Source: Streptomyces sp. CB02414 (GTDB taxonomy: Bacteria > Actinomycetota > Actinomycetes > Streptomycetales > Streptomycetaceae). Taken from it: DNA of 64,000 nucleotides. The position numbers and the translations under genes were made by a program. A model generated the notes under the pieces. It saw only the letters and a program-made list of their open reading frames with translations. It did no database searches and had not been told where the DNA came from. The stretch lies in NCBI RefSeq assembly GCF_001905385.1, contig NZ_LIPF01000013.1, forward strand, positions 85,947 through 149,946, read 5' to 3'. How positions within the stretch are numbered: the first letter of the stretch is position 1; every line of letters starts with the position of its first letter. Shown piece after piece: positions 34,259 to 42,498 of the stretch.

Positions 34259-35578
34259 ATGGACAGCCGTACCGCGCTGGTCGAGGATCTGATGGAGCGG
34301 TTCCCGCACGTACCGCGCGAGGCCGTCTTCAAGGAGGACCTGCTGCGCGGCGGTGTCGCCTTCGACCCCTCCGCGCTCAGTGACAACGAGGACGGCGAGG
34401 TCAAGCCGAAGTCGTACTTCATCTTCTCCTTCGACCACGGCACCCTGCCGGAGTTGGGCGAGGCCGCGCTGCGCCGGCCGCCCGAGGAGATCATCCTCAC
34501 CGGCGGCCCCTACGACCTGCGCCGCACCGTCGTCTCCGTCCGGGTGAACCCGTCCTCGCCCTACCGGGTCGCGGCCGACGAGCACAACCAGCTCGGCCTC
34601 TACCTCGACGGCAAGCGGATCTCCGACGTCGGCGTGCCGCCCATGCCCGAGTACTACCGGCACAAGCTCTCCAACGGGAAGTCGGTCATGGAGGTGGCCC
34701 CGACCATCCAGTGGGGCTACCTGATCTACCTGACCGCGTTCCGCGTCTGCCAGTACTTCGGCGCCAAGGAGGAGTGCCAGTACTGCGACATCAACCACAA
34801 CTGGCGCCAGCACAAGGCGGCCGGGCGGCCGTACACCGGCGTGAAGGACGTCGACGAGGTCCTGGAGGCGCTGGAGATCATCAACAAGTACGACACCGCC
34901 AAGATTTCAACCGCGTACACGCTCACCGGCGGCGCGATCACGTCGAAGGTCCAGGGTCTGGACGAGGCCGACTTCTACGGCCGGTACGCCAAGGCCATCG
35001 AGGAGCACTTCCCCGGCCGCTGGATCGGCAAGGTCGTCGCCCAGGCCCTGCCCAAGCCGGACGTCCAGCGCTTCAAGGACTACGGCGTGCAGATCTACCA
35101 CCCCAACTTCGAGGTGTGGGACGAGTACCTGTTCAAGATGTACTGCCCCGGCAAGGAGCGCTACGTCGGCCGCGACGAGTGGCACCGGCGCATCCTGGAC
35201 TCCACCGAGGTCTTCGGCGCGCGCAATGTCATCCCCAACTTCGTCGCGGGCGTGGAGATGGCCGAGCCCTTCGGCTTCAAGACCGTCGACGAGGCCATCG
35301 AGTCCACCACCGAGGGCCTGCGCTTCTTCATGTCGCACGGCATCACGCCCCGCTTCACCACCTGGTGCCCCGAGCCCACCACCCCGCTCGGCAAGACCAA
35401 CCCCGACGGCGCCCCGCTGGAGTACCACATCCGCCTCCTCCAGGCCTACCGCCAGACCATGGAGGACTACGGCCTCTCCTCGCCCCCCGGCTACGGCCCG
35501 CCCGGCGCCGGCAACGCGGTCTTCTCCGTCAGCTCCTTCATGGACAGCCTGCCGGAGGACGCGCCGGTGGAGGTGTGA
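34259..35578 (+). CDS. Radical SAM protein with non-standard cysteine spacing
   Basis: A 439-residue protein. The only clustered cysteines are C164-x8-C173-x2-C176 (VCQYFGAKEECQYCDINHNW), not the canonical C-x3-C-x2-C of radical SAM enzymes, but the rest (TLTGGAITSKVQG, a GGE-like strand; IPNFVAGVEMAEPFGFKTVDEA; and HGITPRFTTWCPEPTTPLGKTN) fits the radical SAM TIM barrel. RBS GGGAGGAGA before the ATG. Stands alone between aldO (divergent) and rsgA. Reaction unknown; I assign the superfamily, not the function. Confidence 0.85.
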   Translation: MDSRTALVEDLMERFPHVPREAVFKEDLLRGGVAFDPSALSDNEDGEVKPKSYFIFSFDHGTLPELGEAALRRPPEEIILTGGPYDLRRTVVSVRVNPSSPYRVAADEHNQLGLYLDGKRISDVGVPPMPEYYRHKLSNGKSVMEVAPTIQWGYLIYLTAFRVCQYFGAKEECQYCDINHNWRQHKAAGRPYTGVKDVDEVLEALEIINKYDTAKISTAYTLTGGAITSKVQGLDEADFYGRYAKAIEEHFPGRWIGKVVAQALPKPDVQRFKDYGVQIYHPNFEVWDEYLFKMYCPGKERYVGRDEWHRRILDSTEVFGARNVIPNFVAGVEMAEPFGFKTVDEAIESTTEGLRFFMSHGITPRFTTWCPEPTTPLGKTNPDGAPLEYHIRLLQAYRQTMEDYGLSSPPGYGPPGAGNAVFSVSSFMDSLPEDAPVEV

Positions 35579-35612
35579 GCAGCCGGCGCGTGAACCGGCG
35601 GTGGAAAAGGCG

Positions 35613-35641
35613 TTGACGGGCCGTGGTGCCCACGGGCTAAT
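35613..35641 (+). promoter_or_regulatory. Probable vegetative (HrdB-type) promoter for leader ORF and rsgA
   Basis: TTGACG at 35613-35618 and GCTAAT at 35636-35641 are separated by 17 bases, a good match to the Streptomyces housekeeping consensus TTGACN/TAnnnT. Transcription would start near 35650, about 55 bases ahead of the short ORF at 35705. Confidence 0.6.
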
Positions 35642-35704
35642 CTGACGCACGTCACACGGTGATCGCCGTGGGCGCGGAACACAGGAGTGAGGAGGTGTCG
35701 ACCG

Positions 35705-35776
35705 ATGGCTGTCATTGCGACGGGCGCTGCCCGCATCCAGGAACCCATCACGTCCACCTCCGTGGCCACCGGCTGA
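35705..35776 (+). CDS. 23-residue putative leader peptide upstream of rsgA
   Basis: ATG with a strong AGGAGG-type ribosome site (GAGTGAGGAGG, about ten bases upstream) opens a 23-codon ORF (MAVIATGAARIQEPIT ... VATG) ending TGA 52 bases before the rsgA start. It has no signal or membrane segment. The strong ribosome site and the promoter at 35613 favour translation. It could be a leader that couples or attenuates rsgA expression. Too short for codon-bias support. Confidence 0.4.
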   Translation: MAVIATGAARIQEPITSTSVATG

Positions 35777-35828
35777 CCTCAGCCCGCTGAGTCCGGTCGC
35801 CGGGGCCGCCCCCTGAAGGGCCAACCCC

Positions 35829-36941
35829 TTGACTTCCACGTCCCGTTCCACCTCTCACTCCACCGCCCACTCCGCCCTCGCCCCCTACGGCTGGGACGAG
35901 GACTGGGCCGACGCGTTCGCGCCGTACGCCGCCGAAGGGCTGCTGCCCGGCCGCGTCGTGCGGGTCGACCGCGGCCAGTGCGACGTCGTCACCGCCGACG
36001 GCGTCCTGCGGGCCGACACCGCGTTCGTCACCCCGCACGACCCCCTGCGCGTCGTCTGCACCGGCGACTGGGCCGCCGTCGAACCGGACGGCATCCCGCG
36101 CTACGTACGCACGTACCTGCCGCGCCGTACGGCCTTCGTGCGCTCCACCTCCTCCAAGCGGTCCGAGGGACAGATCCTCGCGGCCAACGTCGACCACGCG
36201 ATCGTCGCCGTGTCGCTGGCCGTCGAACTCGACCTCGCCCGGATCGAACGGTTCCTCGCGCTGGCCTGGGAGTCCGGGGCGCAGCCCCTGGTCGTCCTCA
36301 CCAAGGCCGACCTGGTGCCCGACCCGGTGATGCTCGGCCACCTCGTCCAGGACGTGGAGACCTCCGCGCCCGGCGTGCCGGTGCTGCCCGTCAGCGCCGC
36401 GCACGGGGAGGGGCTGGACGTCCTGGCCGCCGCCGTCGGCGGCGGTACGGCGGTCCTGCTCGGGCAGTCCGGCGCGGGCAAGTCCACCCTCGCCAACGCG
36501 CTGCTCGGCGAGGACGTCATGGACGTCCAGGCCACCCGGGACATGGACGGCAAGGGCCGGCACACCACCACCACCCGCAACCTCCTCGTCATGCCCGGCG
36601 GGGGAGTGCTGATCGACACCCCCGGGCTGCGGGGCGTCGGGCTCTGGGACGCGGGCAGCGGCGTCAACCAGGTCTTCGCCGAGATCGAGGAACTGGCCCG
36701 TGACTGCCGGTTCCACGACTGCGCCCACGAGAGCGAGCCGGGCTGCGCCGTCCTCGCCGCCATCGACAGCGGCGAACTGTCCGTACGGCGGCTGGACAGC
36801 TTCCGCAAGCTCATGCGGGAGAACCAGCGCATCGTCGCCAAGAACGACGCCCGGCTGCGCGCCGAGATCCGAAAGGAGTGGAAGCGCCGGGACGCCATCG
36901 GGAAGGCGGCGATGGAGGCCAAGCGGGGGCGGCTGCGGTAA
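35829..36941 (+). CDS. rsgA: Ribosome small-subunit biogenesis GTPase RsgA
   Basis: A 370-residue circularly permuted GTPase. Residues about 20-100 are the OB-fold; then the permuted G motifs: VLTKADLV (G4, about 156-163), the P-loop GQSGAGKSTLANALLG (G1, about 215-230), and VLIDTPGLRG (G3, about 258-267), with the zinc-binding tail CRFHDCAHESEPGC (about 294-307). Acts on the 30S subunit late in maturation. The only start that fits is a TTG at 35829 (MTSTSRST); Streptomyces annotations vary in this N-terminus. Transcribed from the promoter at 35613 through the leader ORF. Confidence 0.95.
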   Translation: MTSTSRSTSHSTAHSALAPYGWDEDWADAFAPYAAEGLLPGRVVRVDRGQCDVVTADGVLRADTAFVTPHDPLRVVCTGDWAAVEPDGIPRYVRTYLPRRTAFVRSTSSKRSEGQILAANVDHAIVAVSLAVELDLARIERFLALAWESGAQPLVVLTKADLVPDPVMLGHLVQDVETSAPGVPVLPVSAAHGEGLDVLAAAVGGGTAVLLGQSGAGKSTLANALLGEDVMDVQATRDMDGKGRHTTTTRNLLVMPGGGVLIDTPGLRGVGLWDAGSGVNQVFAEIEELARDCRFHDCAHESEPGCAVLAAIDSGELSVRRLDSFRKLMRENQRIVAKNDARLRAEIRKEWKRRDAIGKAAMEAKRGRLR

Positions 36942-37191
36942 CAAGGCACGGCGGCCACGTCGTCGCGCGGCGCGGGGCCACGACCGGCGTGTGCTTCCGG
37001 GCGCACCGGACCGGCGCCGCGGGCCGCTGCCCCCCCCCGGCCCTCTGACGGGCGTCGACCGCCGTCGTCCGCACGTCTCCCTCGTGGCGGTCGTGCGGCC
37101 GCCGGGCAGACCGGCGACCTGCGCCACATTCGCCGACGCGATGTCCGATTTCCGCCAGCCCGGACCTCCGGGCCGGCGGAGACTGGACGGT

Positions 37192-38598
37192 GTGAAGACG
37201 GACGACGTGGCGCTCGAGAAGGCGCGGGACAGCAGATACGAGGCCGTGCGCAGCCGGGACGCCCGGTTCGACGGGGCGTTCTTCTTCGCCGTCGAGACGA
37301 CCGGCATCTACTGCCGGCCCAGCTGCCCGGCGGTCACACCGAAGCGGAGCAACGTGCGGTTCTTCGCGACCGCCGCCGCCGCGCAGGGTTCGGGGTTCCG
37401 GGCCTGCCGGCGGTGCCGCCCGGACGCCGTGCCGGGCTCGGCCGACTGGAACGTCCGCGCCGACGTCGTGGGCCGGGCCATGCGGCTGATCGGGGACGGC
37501 GTCGTCGACCGCGAGGGCGTCGCCGGACTCGCCGGCCGGCTCGGCTACAGCGCCCGCCAGGTGCAGCGGCAGCTCACCGCCGAGCTCGGAGCCGGGCCCG
37601 TCGCCCTGGCCCGCGCCCAGCGGTCGCACACCGCGCGCGTCCTGCTGCAGACCACCGCCCTGCCGGTCACCGAGATCGCGTTCGCGTCGGGATTCGCCAG
37701 TGTGCGGCAGTTCAACGAGACGATCCGGGCCGTGTACGCGGCCACCCCGAGCGAGTTGCGCGCCGCCGCGCCCGCCCGCTCACGCACCGGCGCCCCCTCC
37801 GCCGGGATCCCGCTGCGCCTCGCCCACCGGGGGCCCTACCAGGCCGGGCCGGTCTTCGACCTGCTCCAGCGGGAGGCCGTCGCCGGAATCGAGGAGGTGA
37901 GCGGTTCCACCGGCCGCCGCGTGTACCGGCGCACCCTGCGCCTGCCGTACGGCACCGGGATCGTCGCCGTCGACGAGCGTCCGGGCGGGACGCGCAACGG
38001 CGGCGGCTGGCTCGACGCCCGCCTCCACCTCACCGACCTGCGCGACCTGACCACCGCCGTACAGCGGCTGCGCCGGCTCTTCGACCTCGACGCCGACCCG
38101 TACGCCGTCGACGAACGGCTCGGCGCCGACCCACGTCTCGCCCCGCTCGTCGCCGCCCGCCCCGGACTGCGCTCGCCGGGCACCGCCGATCCCGACGAGT
38201 TCGCCGTACGGGCCCTGGCGGGGCGGGCGGAGGCCGAGCGGCTGGTCCAGCGGTACGGCAAGACGCTGGACGCGCCGTGCGGCACCCTCACCCACCTCTT
38301 CCCCGAACCGGGCGTCCTCGCCGAGGCGGAGCCGCACGGCACGCCGGGCGCCCTCGCCGCCGCCCTCGCCGACGGCGCCGTCCGCCTCGACCCCGGCGCG
38401 GACCGGGACGACGCCGAACGCGCGCTGCTCGCCGTACCCGGCGTGGACGCCGCCACGGCCGCCGTCGTCCGCGCCCGCGCACTCGGCGACCCGGACGTCG
38501 CCCCGCCCGGCGCGGCCGTCCCCGAGACCTGGCGCCCCTGGCGCTCGTACGCCCTGAACCACCTGCGTGCAGCAGGAGAGTGGGAGAACCACCGATGA
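37192..38598 (+). CDS. Bifunctional Ada/AlkA: methyl-sensor regulator and 3-methyladenine DNA glycosylase
   Basis: A 468-residue fusion. N-terminus: Ada-type zinc/methylphosphotriester domain, FDGAFFFAVETTGIYCRPSCPA (Cys pair) and ACRRCRPD, followed by an AraC HTH (QVQRQLTAELGAGPVALARAQRSHTAR ... PVTEIAFASGFASVRQFNETIRAVY). C-terminus: AlkA_N beta domain and HhH-GPD glycosylase (EAERLVQRYGKTLDAPCG ... LLAVPGVDAATAAVVRARALGDPD). The active-site Asp of AlkA (the D of the PGVD / GPD region) is present. Role: repair of alkylated bases and control of the repair genes. ogt follows with ATGA overlap. GTG start; an ATG 17 codons upstream possible. Confidence 0.95.
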   Translation: MKTDDVALEKARDSRYEAVRSRDARFDGAFFFAVETTGIYCRPSCPAVTPKRSNVRFFATAAAAQGSGFRACRRCRPDAVPGSADWNVRADVVGRAMRLIGDGVVDREGVAGLAGRLGYSARQVQRQLTAELGAGPVALARAQRSHTARVLLQTTALPVTEIAFASGFASVRQFNETIRAVYAATPSELRAAAPARSRTGAPSAGIPLRLAHRGPYQAGPVFDLLQREAVAGIEEVSGSTGRRVYRRTLRLPYGTGIVAVDERPGGTRNGGGWLDARLHLTDLRDLTTAVQRLRRLFDLDADPYAVDERLGADPRLAPLVAARPGLRSPGTADPDEFAVRALAGRAEAERLVQRYGKTLDAPCGTLTHLFPEPGVLAEAEPHGTPGALAAALADGAVRLDPGADRDDAERALLAVPGVDAATAAVVRARALGDPDVAPPGAAVPETWRPWRSYALNHLRAAGEWENHR

Positions 38599-39113
38599 CG
38601 AACATGACCACGACCGCGGCCACCGGTACCTACTGGACCGAGGTGCCCAGCCCCGTCGGCCCGCTGCTCCTCACCGCGGACACGGACGGCGCGCTCACCT
38701 CCCTGTCCGTGCCCGGGCAGAAGGGCGGCCGCGGTGTCCAGGAGGGATGGCGGCACGACGCCGGGCCCTTCCGGGCCGCCGGGGAGCAGCTCGCCGCCTA
38801 CTTCGCCGGGGAGCTGACCGAGTTCCGGCTGCCGCTGCGGGCCGAGGGCACCGCCTTCCGGGAGCGCGTGTGGGCCGCCCTGGACGACGTGCCCTACGGG
38901 TCGACCACGACGTACGGCGAGATCGCCGCCCGCATCGGGGCCTCCCGGCCCGCGGTACGCGCCGTCGGCGGCGCGATCGGCGCCAACCCGCTGCTGATCC
39001 TGCGCCCCTGCCACCGGGTGATCGGCGCCGACGGCTCCCTCACCGGGTACGCGGGCGGCCTGGAGCGCAAGACGCGGCTGCTGGCCCTGGAGGGCACCCT
39101 GCCGAGGCCCTAA
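38595..39113 (+). CDS. ogt: Methylated-DNA-[protein]-cysteine S-methyltransferase
   Basis: A 172-residue suicide methyltransferase that removes O6-methyl from guanine. The active-site PCHRVIG holds the acceptor Cys (about residue 139), with RAVGGAIGANPLLILRP before it and the DNA-binding helix region YGEIAARIGASRPAVRA. Coupled to the Ada/AlkA gene (ATGA); both act in alkylation damage repair. Four-base convergent overlap with the DUF456 gene. Confidence 0.97.
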   Translation: MTNMTTTAATGTYWTEVPSPVGPLLLTADTDGALTSLSVPGQKGGRGVQEGWRHDAGPFRAAGEQLAAYFAGELTEFRLPLRAEGTAFRERVWAALDDVPYGSTTTYGEIAARIGASRPAVRAVGGAIGANPLLILRPCHRVIGADGSLTGYAGGLERKTRLLALEGTLPRP

Positions 39114-39598
39114 CCGGCCAGTACCGCCCCCAGCCACGCCCCGGTGATCAGCAGGCAGGCGAAGAACTCTGTCAGCACGCCGTAACCGCCCGCGCGCATC
39201 GCCGTCCGCAGCGCCGCCCTCGCCTCGCCGTGCCGGCCCAGCCGCAGCCGCTCGGCGAGGTAGATGCCGCCCATGAAACCGGGTATCGCGCCGACCACCG
39301 GTATCAGGACGAAGCCGAGGACCGCGCCCGCGCCCCCGTACAGCGTGAGCCGCCGGGTCGCGTCGTCCGCGCGCATCCGCCGGCGCCGGGACGGCAGCGC
39401 CCAGCGCACCGCCAGGGACAGCAGCAGGACGACGGTGGCGCCGACGAGCACGGCCCACGCCAGCGGCCGCGGGTCCTTCAGCGCCCACCACAGGACCCCG
39501 GCCCACACCAGCCACGACCCGGGCATGCCGGGGAACAGCACCCCGTACAGCCCGAGCAGTATCACCAGCCCGGACAGCAGGAGGTCCCACGCTCCCAT
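39110..39598 (-). CDS. DUF456 membrane protein
   Basis: A 162-residue small membrane protein with four hydrophobic segments: LLLSGLVILLGLYGVLF, GSWLVWAGVLWWAL, LAWAVLVGATVVLLLSLAV and two glycine-rich ones (LYGGAGAVLGFVLIPVVGAIPGFMGGIYLAERLRLG) that contain the DUF456 glycine motif PG-x-x-G-x-x-G. Function unknown. Stop overlaps that of ogt by four bases. Confidence 0.9.
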   Translation of the reverse strand: MGAWDLLLSGLVILLGLYGVLFPGMPGSWLVWAGVLWWALKDPRPLAWAVLVGATVVLLLSLAVRWALPSRRRRMRADDATRRLTLYGGAGAVLGFVLIPVVGAIPGFMGGIYLAERLRLGRHGEARAALRTAMRAGGYGVLTEFFACLLITGAWLGAVLAG

Positions 39599-39661
39599 CT
39601 GTCCAGAGTGCCGGAGCCGCGCGCGGTCCGCAGATGTGCGGGCGGGTGCGGCGGGCGCCGG

Positions 39662-40645
39662 TCAGTGCTTCCTGGACACCCACTCCCGTTCGTAGGCGTG
39701 CCAGCCCAGCTGGAGCCGGGTGCTGACGCCGGTCAGCTCCATCAGACGCTTCACCCGGCGCTGCACGGTCCGCAGCCCGAGGTCGAGCTGCTTGGCGACG
39801 CTCGCGTCGGTCAGGCCGGCCAGCAGCAGGGAGAGGATCTCCAGGTCGGTGGCGTCGGGCCCGTCCGGGCCGTGCTCGGTCACCCCCGAGGTGCCCAGCC
39901 GCAGCGGCAGCGCCTGTCGCCACACCGCTTCGAACAGTCCCGACAGCAGCTCCAGCAGGCCGCTGGCGTGCACGACCAGCGCGGCGGGCTCCGAGGAGCG
40001 CGCGGTGAGCGGGACCAGGGCGAGGGACCGGTCGGCGACGACCAGTTTGGTCGGCACCCGGTCCACCACCCGCACTTGCTCCTCACGGCCGAGCGCGGCG
40101 GACAGTTCGGTGATGCCGGTCGGCAGGTCCAGCACCGAACGCTCCAGGACCACCCGGTAGCGGACGCCGCGTCCGGCGGCCTGCTCCTCGGCGTCGTTCT
40201 CCATGCCGGTCACCGCGACCGGTTTGTCGGTGACCAGCGCGCACACCTCGTCGGTCGCCCCGAGCTGGAGCTGGACGAAGCGCTGGGCGACCGCCGCGGC
40301 GCCGGTCACCACCTCCACCAGGTCGTGCACCGCGGGTTCGGCCGCAGCCGCGCGGTACTCCTCGGCCAGCAGCGCCGCCGCCAGCTCCGCCCGCTCCAGC
40401 TCGTGCCGCTGCTGGGCGAGCAGCGCGCCCAGCGCCACCCCCGGCGGCGCGGCGACCCAGCGGCCCGGCCGGGCCGAGGACTGGGCCGCGAGACCGTTCT
40501 GCTCCAGCCGGCGCAGCGCACGCTCCGTGTCCTGCTCGCCGAGCGCGAGCCGGCGGGCCAGATCGGGCACGTCGGCCGCGCCCACGGACACCAGCGCCCG
40601 GTACGCCGCCTCGTGCGTGTCCTCCAGCCCCAGCACTCCCAGCAT
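39662..40645 (-). CDS. TrmB-like / LuxR-type transcriptional regulator
   Basis: A 327-residue regulator. N-terminal winged-helix TrmB-like module (GLEDTHEAAYRALVSVGAADVPDLARRLALGEQDTERALRRLEQNGL), a central PLD-like/sensor region, and a C-terminal LuxR-family HTH (LEILSLLLAGLTDASVAKQLDLGLRTVQRRVKRLMELTGVSTRLQL). Such proteins recur next to natural-product or stress genes in Streptomyces. Divergent from the PP2C-like gene; a long inverted repeat lies between. Confidence 0.88.
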   Translation of the reverse strand: MLGVLGLEDTHEAAYRALVSVGAADVPDLARRLALGEQDTERALRRLEQNGLAAQSSARPGRWVAAPPGVALGALLAQQRHELERAELAAALLAEEYRAAAAEPAVHDLVEVVTGAAAVAQRFVQLQLGATDEVCALVTDKPVAVTGMENDAEEQAAGRGVRYRVVLERSVLDLPTGITELSAALGREEQVRVVDRVPTKLVVADRSLALVPLTARSSEPAALVVHASGLLELLSGLFEAVWRQALPLRLGTSGVTEHGPDGPDATDLEILSLLLAGLTDASVAKQLDLGLRTVQRRVKRLMELTGVSTRLQLGWHAYEREWVSRKH

Positions 40646-40776
40646 CTGCCTCGCCCCTCCCCGAGCACCAACCTCACCACTGCCCGCGGTGCCGACCGTG
40701 GCGGGAAACGGCCACGGCGCAAAACCGCCTCGGGACATCATCGCCGTACCGCCGGTCACTCTGCCAAGGTGGCGTC

Positions 40777-40814
40777 GCCGAGCGGTTCTCCCGTGGGGGG
40801 TGGGACCGCTCGGC
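40777..40814. promoter_or_regulatory. Inverted repeat in a divergent promoter region
   Basis: GCCGAGCGGT at 40777-40786 pairs perfectly with ACCGCTCGGC at 40805-40814, with an 18-base loop; adjacent GGTG/CACC can extend the stem. It lies in the 289-base gap between the TrmB/LuxR-type regulator (starts 40645, -) and the PP2C-like gene (starts 40935, +), where no terminator is expected. Possible operator of the regulator; basis for that is position only. Confidence 0.45.
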
Positions 40815-40934
40815 CACCCCGCCTCGCAATACCGTTCGAGCCGTCCCCCGACACGCCGTCCCGGCGCACGCCGGTGCGCCGGATTTTCCCGATGCCCCGT
40901 TTTCATCCGGCTCCGTCGGTGGACAATCAGGAGC

Positions 40935-42470
40935 ATGAGTCAGCAGGGGGGAAGTCCCGCCGGTCATGACGACGACTGGTGGGCGCAGCTGTACGACGAC
41001 TCCGCCGACGACACCGGCCCCACGACCGCGCCCGATTCCCTGGACGACCGCTTCACCTCGGCGGCGGGGACGGTGGCCCGCGGCCCGGACCACGGCCCAC
41101 GGGGCGGACCGACGCCTCCGCCGCCGACGCCCGCGCCCGTCGGCGTCCCCGCTCCCCGCACCGGACCGCCTCCCCCCGCCGGCACCACACCGGGCCACCC
41201 CGGTCCGCCCCCGCCCCGCGCCCCGTGGGAACCCCCGCCGGCCATTCCCACCGGACCGGCGAACTTCCCGGCCGCCCCGACCGGTCGGCAGCCCGGACAG
41301 CCCGGTCCTCCCCAGCCTCCGCCCGGCGGCGGGCGTCGGGTGTGGACTCGTGGGCGTACGACTTCGGGGACCGGGGACGCCGATCTCTCGGAGCCGTCCG
41401 ACGGCGGCTCCGTGCCATCGCCGCCGGCCGGGGACGCTCCCGTTCTGCCGCCGCTGCCGCCGCTGCCGTCCCCGTTCCTCCCCTCGGCCCCGCCCGCGCC
41501 CGCCGGCCCCGACTACGTCGGCTCCGGGCCGCCCACCTACGACCCCGAGCCCACCGCCCTGCCGCCCGCCGACCCCGAGGGGCTGGACGGGCTGGTGGCG
41601 GACACGGTGCTGGACGGCGCCCGGTACGGGAGCTGCACCCTGCGGGCCGTCTCCGTGCGGGGCGACTCCGCGCGCTACCGGGGCGACCCGCGCCGCGACG
41701 CGCTGCTCGTCGCCCGCTTCGGCGCGGGGGAGCAGGCGCTGGTGCTGGTGGCGATGGCCACCGGGGCCCGCGCGAGTGCCGGCGCGCACCGGGCGGCGGC
41801 CGAGGTGTGCCGGTGGATCGGGCGGGCCGTGGGCCGCAGCCACGACCGGCTCGGGGAGGACCTGCGGGCCGGGCGCCGCGGCGAGCTGAAGTCCGGGCTG
41901 CACCGGCTCACCGACCGCAGCCTCGGCCGGCTCCGCGCCGACGCCGCCGACCAGGGCCTGAGCCCCGACGAGTACGCGGCCACCCTGCGCTGCCTGCTGC
42001 TGCCCGCCGACCCCGGGTGCCGTACGCGGGTGTACTTCGGCGTCGGCGCGGGCGGACTGCTGCGGCTGCGGGATGGGGCCTGGCAGAACATGGAGCCCAG
42101 TGCGGGCGAGGTGGCCGGCGAACCCGTCGTCGGGTTCGGGTCGCCGCCCGCCGGGACACCCGAGGGGGACCGGCTCACCATGGACCTCGGCGTCACGCCC
42201 CCGCCCGGCCCCCACCACGACCCGCCCGCCGGGCCGCCCCGCGAACCCTTCCGCTTCCGCGCCTCCGTAGCCCGCCCGGGTGATGTGCTGCTGATGTGCA
42301 CCGCGGGCCTCGCCGAGCCGCTGCTCAGCGAGCCCGGGCTGGGCGGGCTCCTCGCCCGGCGGTGGTCCGGCCGCACCCCGCCCGGCCTCGCGGAGTTCCT
42401 CGCCGACAGCCGCGTACGGGTCAAGGGTTACGCCGACGACCGTACGGCCGCCGCCGTTTGGGAGGCGTGA
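40935..42470 (+). CDS. PP2C-family phosphatase-like protein with long Pro-rich N-terminus
   Basis: A 511-residue protein. Residues about 50-210 are low-complexity Pro/Gly/Ala; the C-terminal 280 residues form the PP2C fold: GSCTLRAVSVRGDSARYRGDPRRDALLVARFGAGEQALVLVAMATGA (the normal DG-rich metal loop is altered; here V-A-M-A-T-G-A instead of DGMGG), and RVYFGVGAGGLLRLRDG, LLMCTAGLAEPLL. The metal-binding aspartates D-G-[MV]-G-G are not intact, so catalytic activity is doubtful; may be a pseudo-phosphatase sensor. Codons around 41330-41420 have weaker third-position GC than the flanks, so a compensated frameshift in the linker is possible. RBS AGGAG. Confidence 0.82.
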   Translation: MSQQGGSPAGHDDDWWAQLYDDSADDTGPTTAPDSLDDRFTSAAGTVARGPDHGPRGGPTPPPPTPAPVGVPAPRTGPPPPAGTTPGHPGPPPPRAPWEPPPAIPTGPANFPAAPTGRQPGQPGPPQPPPGGGRRVWTRGRTTSGTGDADLSEPSDGGSVPSPPAGDAPVLPPLPPLPSPFLPSAPPAPAGPDYVGSGPPTYDPEPTALPPADPEGLDGLVADTVLDGARYGSCTLRAVSVRGDSARYRGDPRRDALLVARFGAGEQALVLVAMATGARASAGAHRAAAEVCRWIGRAVGRSHDRLGEDLRAGRRGELKSGLHRLTDRSLGRLRADAADQGLSPDEYAATLRCLLLPADPGCRTRVYFGVGAGGLLRLRDGAWQNMEPSAGEVAGEPVVGFGSPPAGTPEGDRLTMDLGVTPPPGPHHDPPAGPPREPFRFRASVARPGDVLLMCTAGLAEPLLSEPGLGGLLARRWSGRTPPGLAEFLADSRVRVKGYADDRTAAAVWEA

Positions 42471-42498
42471 CGCCGTCCGGTGTGCCATAGCTGGAGCC

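Noticed and set aside
35705..35776. Riboswitch in the rsgA leader
   Set aside because: No recognisable aptamer structure; only a short inverted repeat and the leader ORF are visible.
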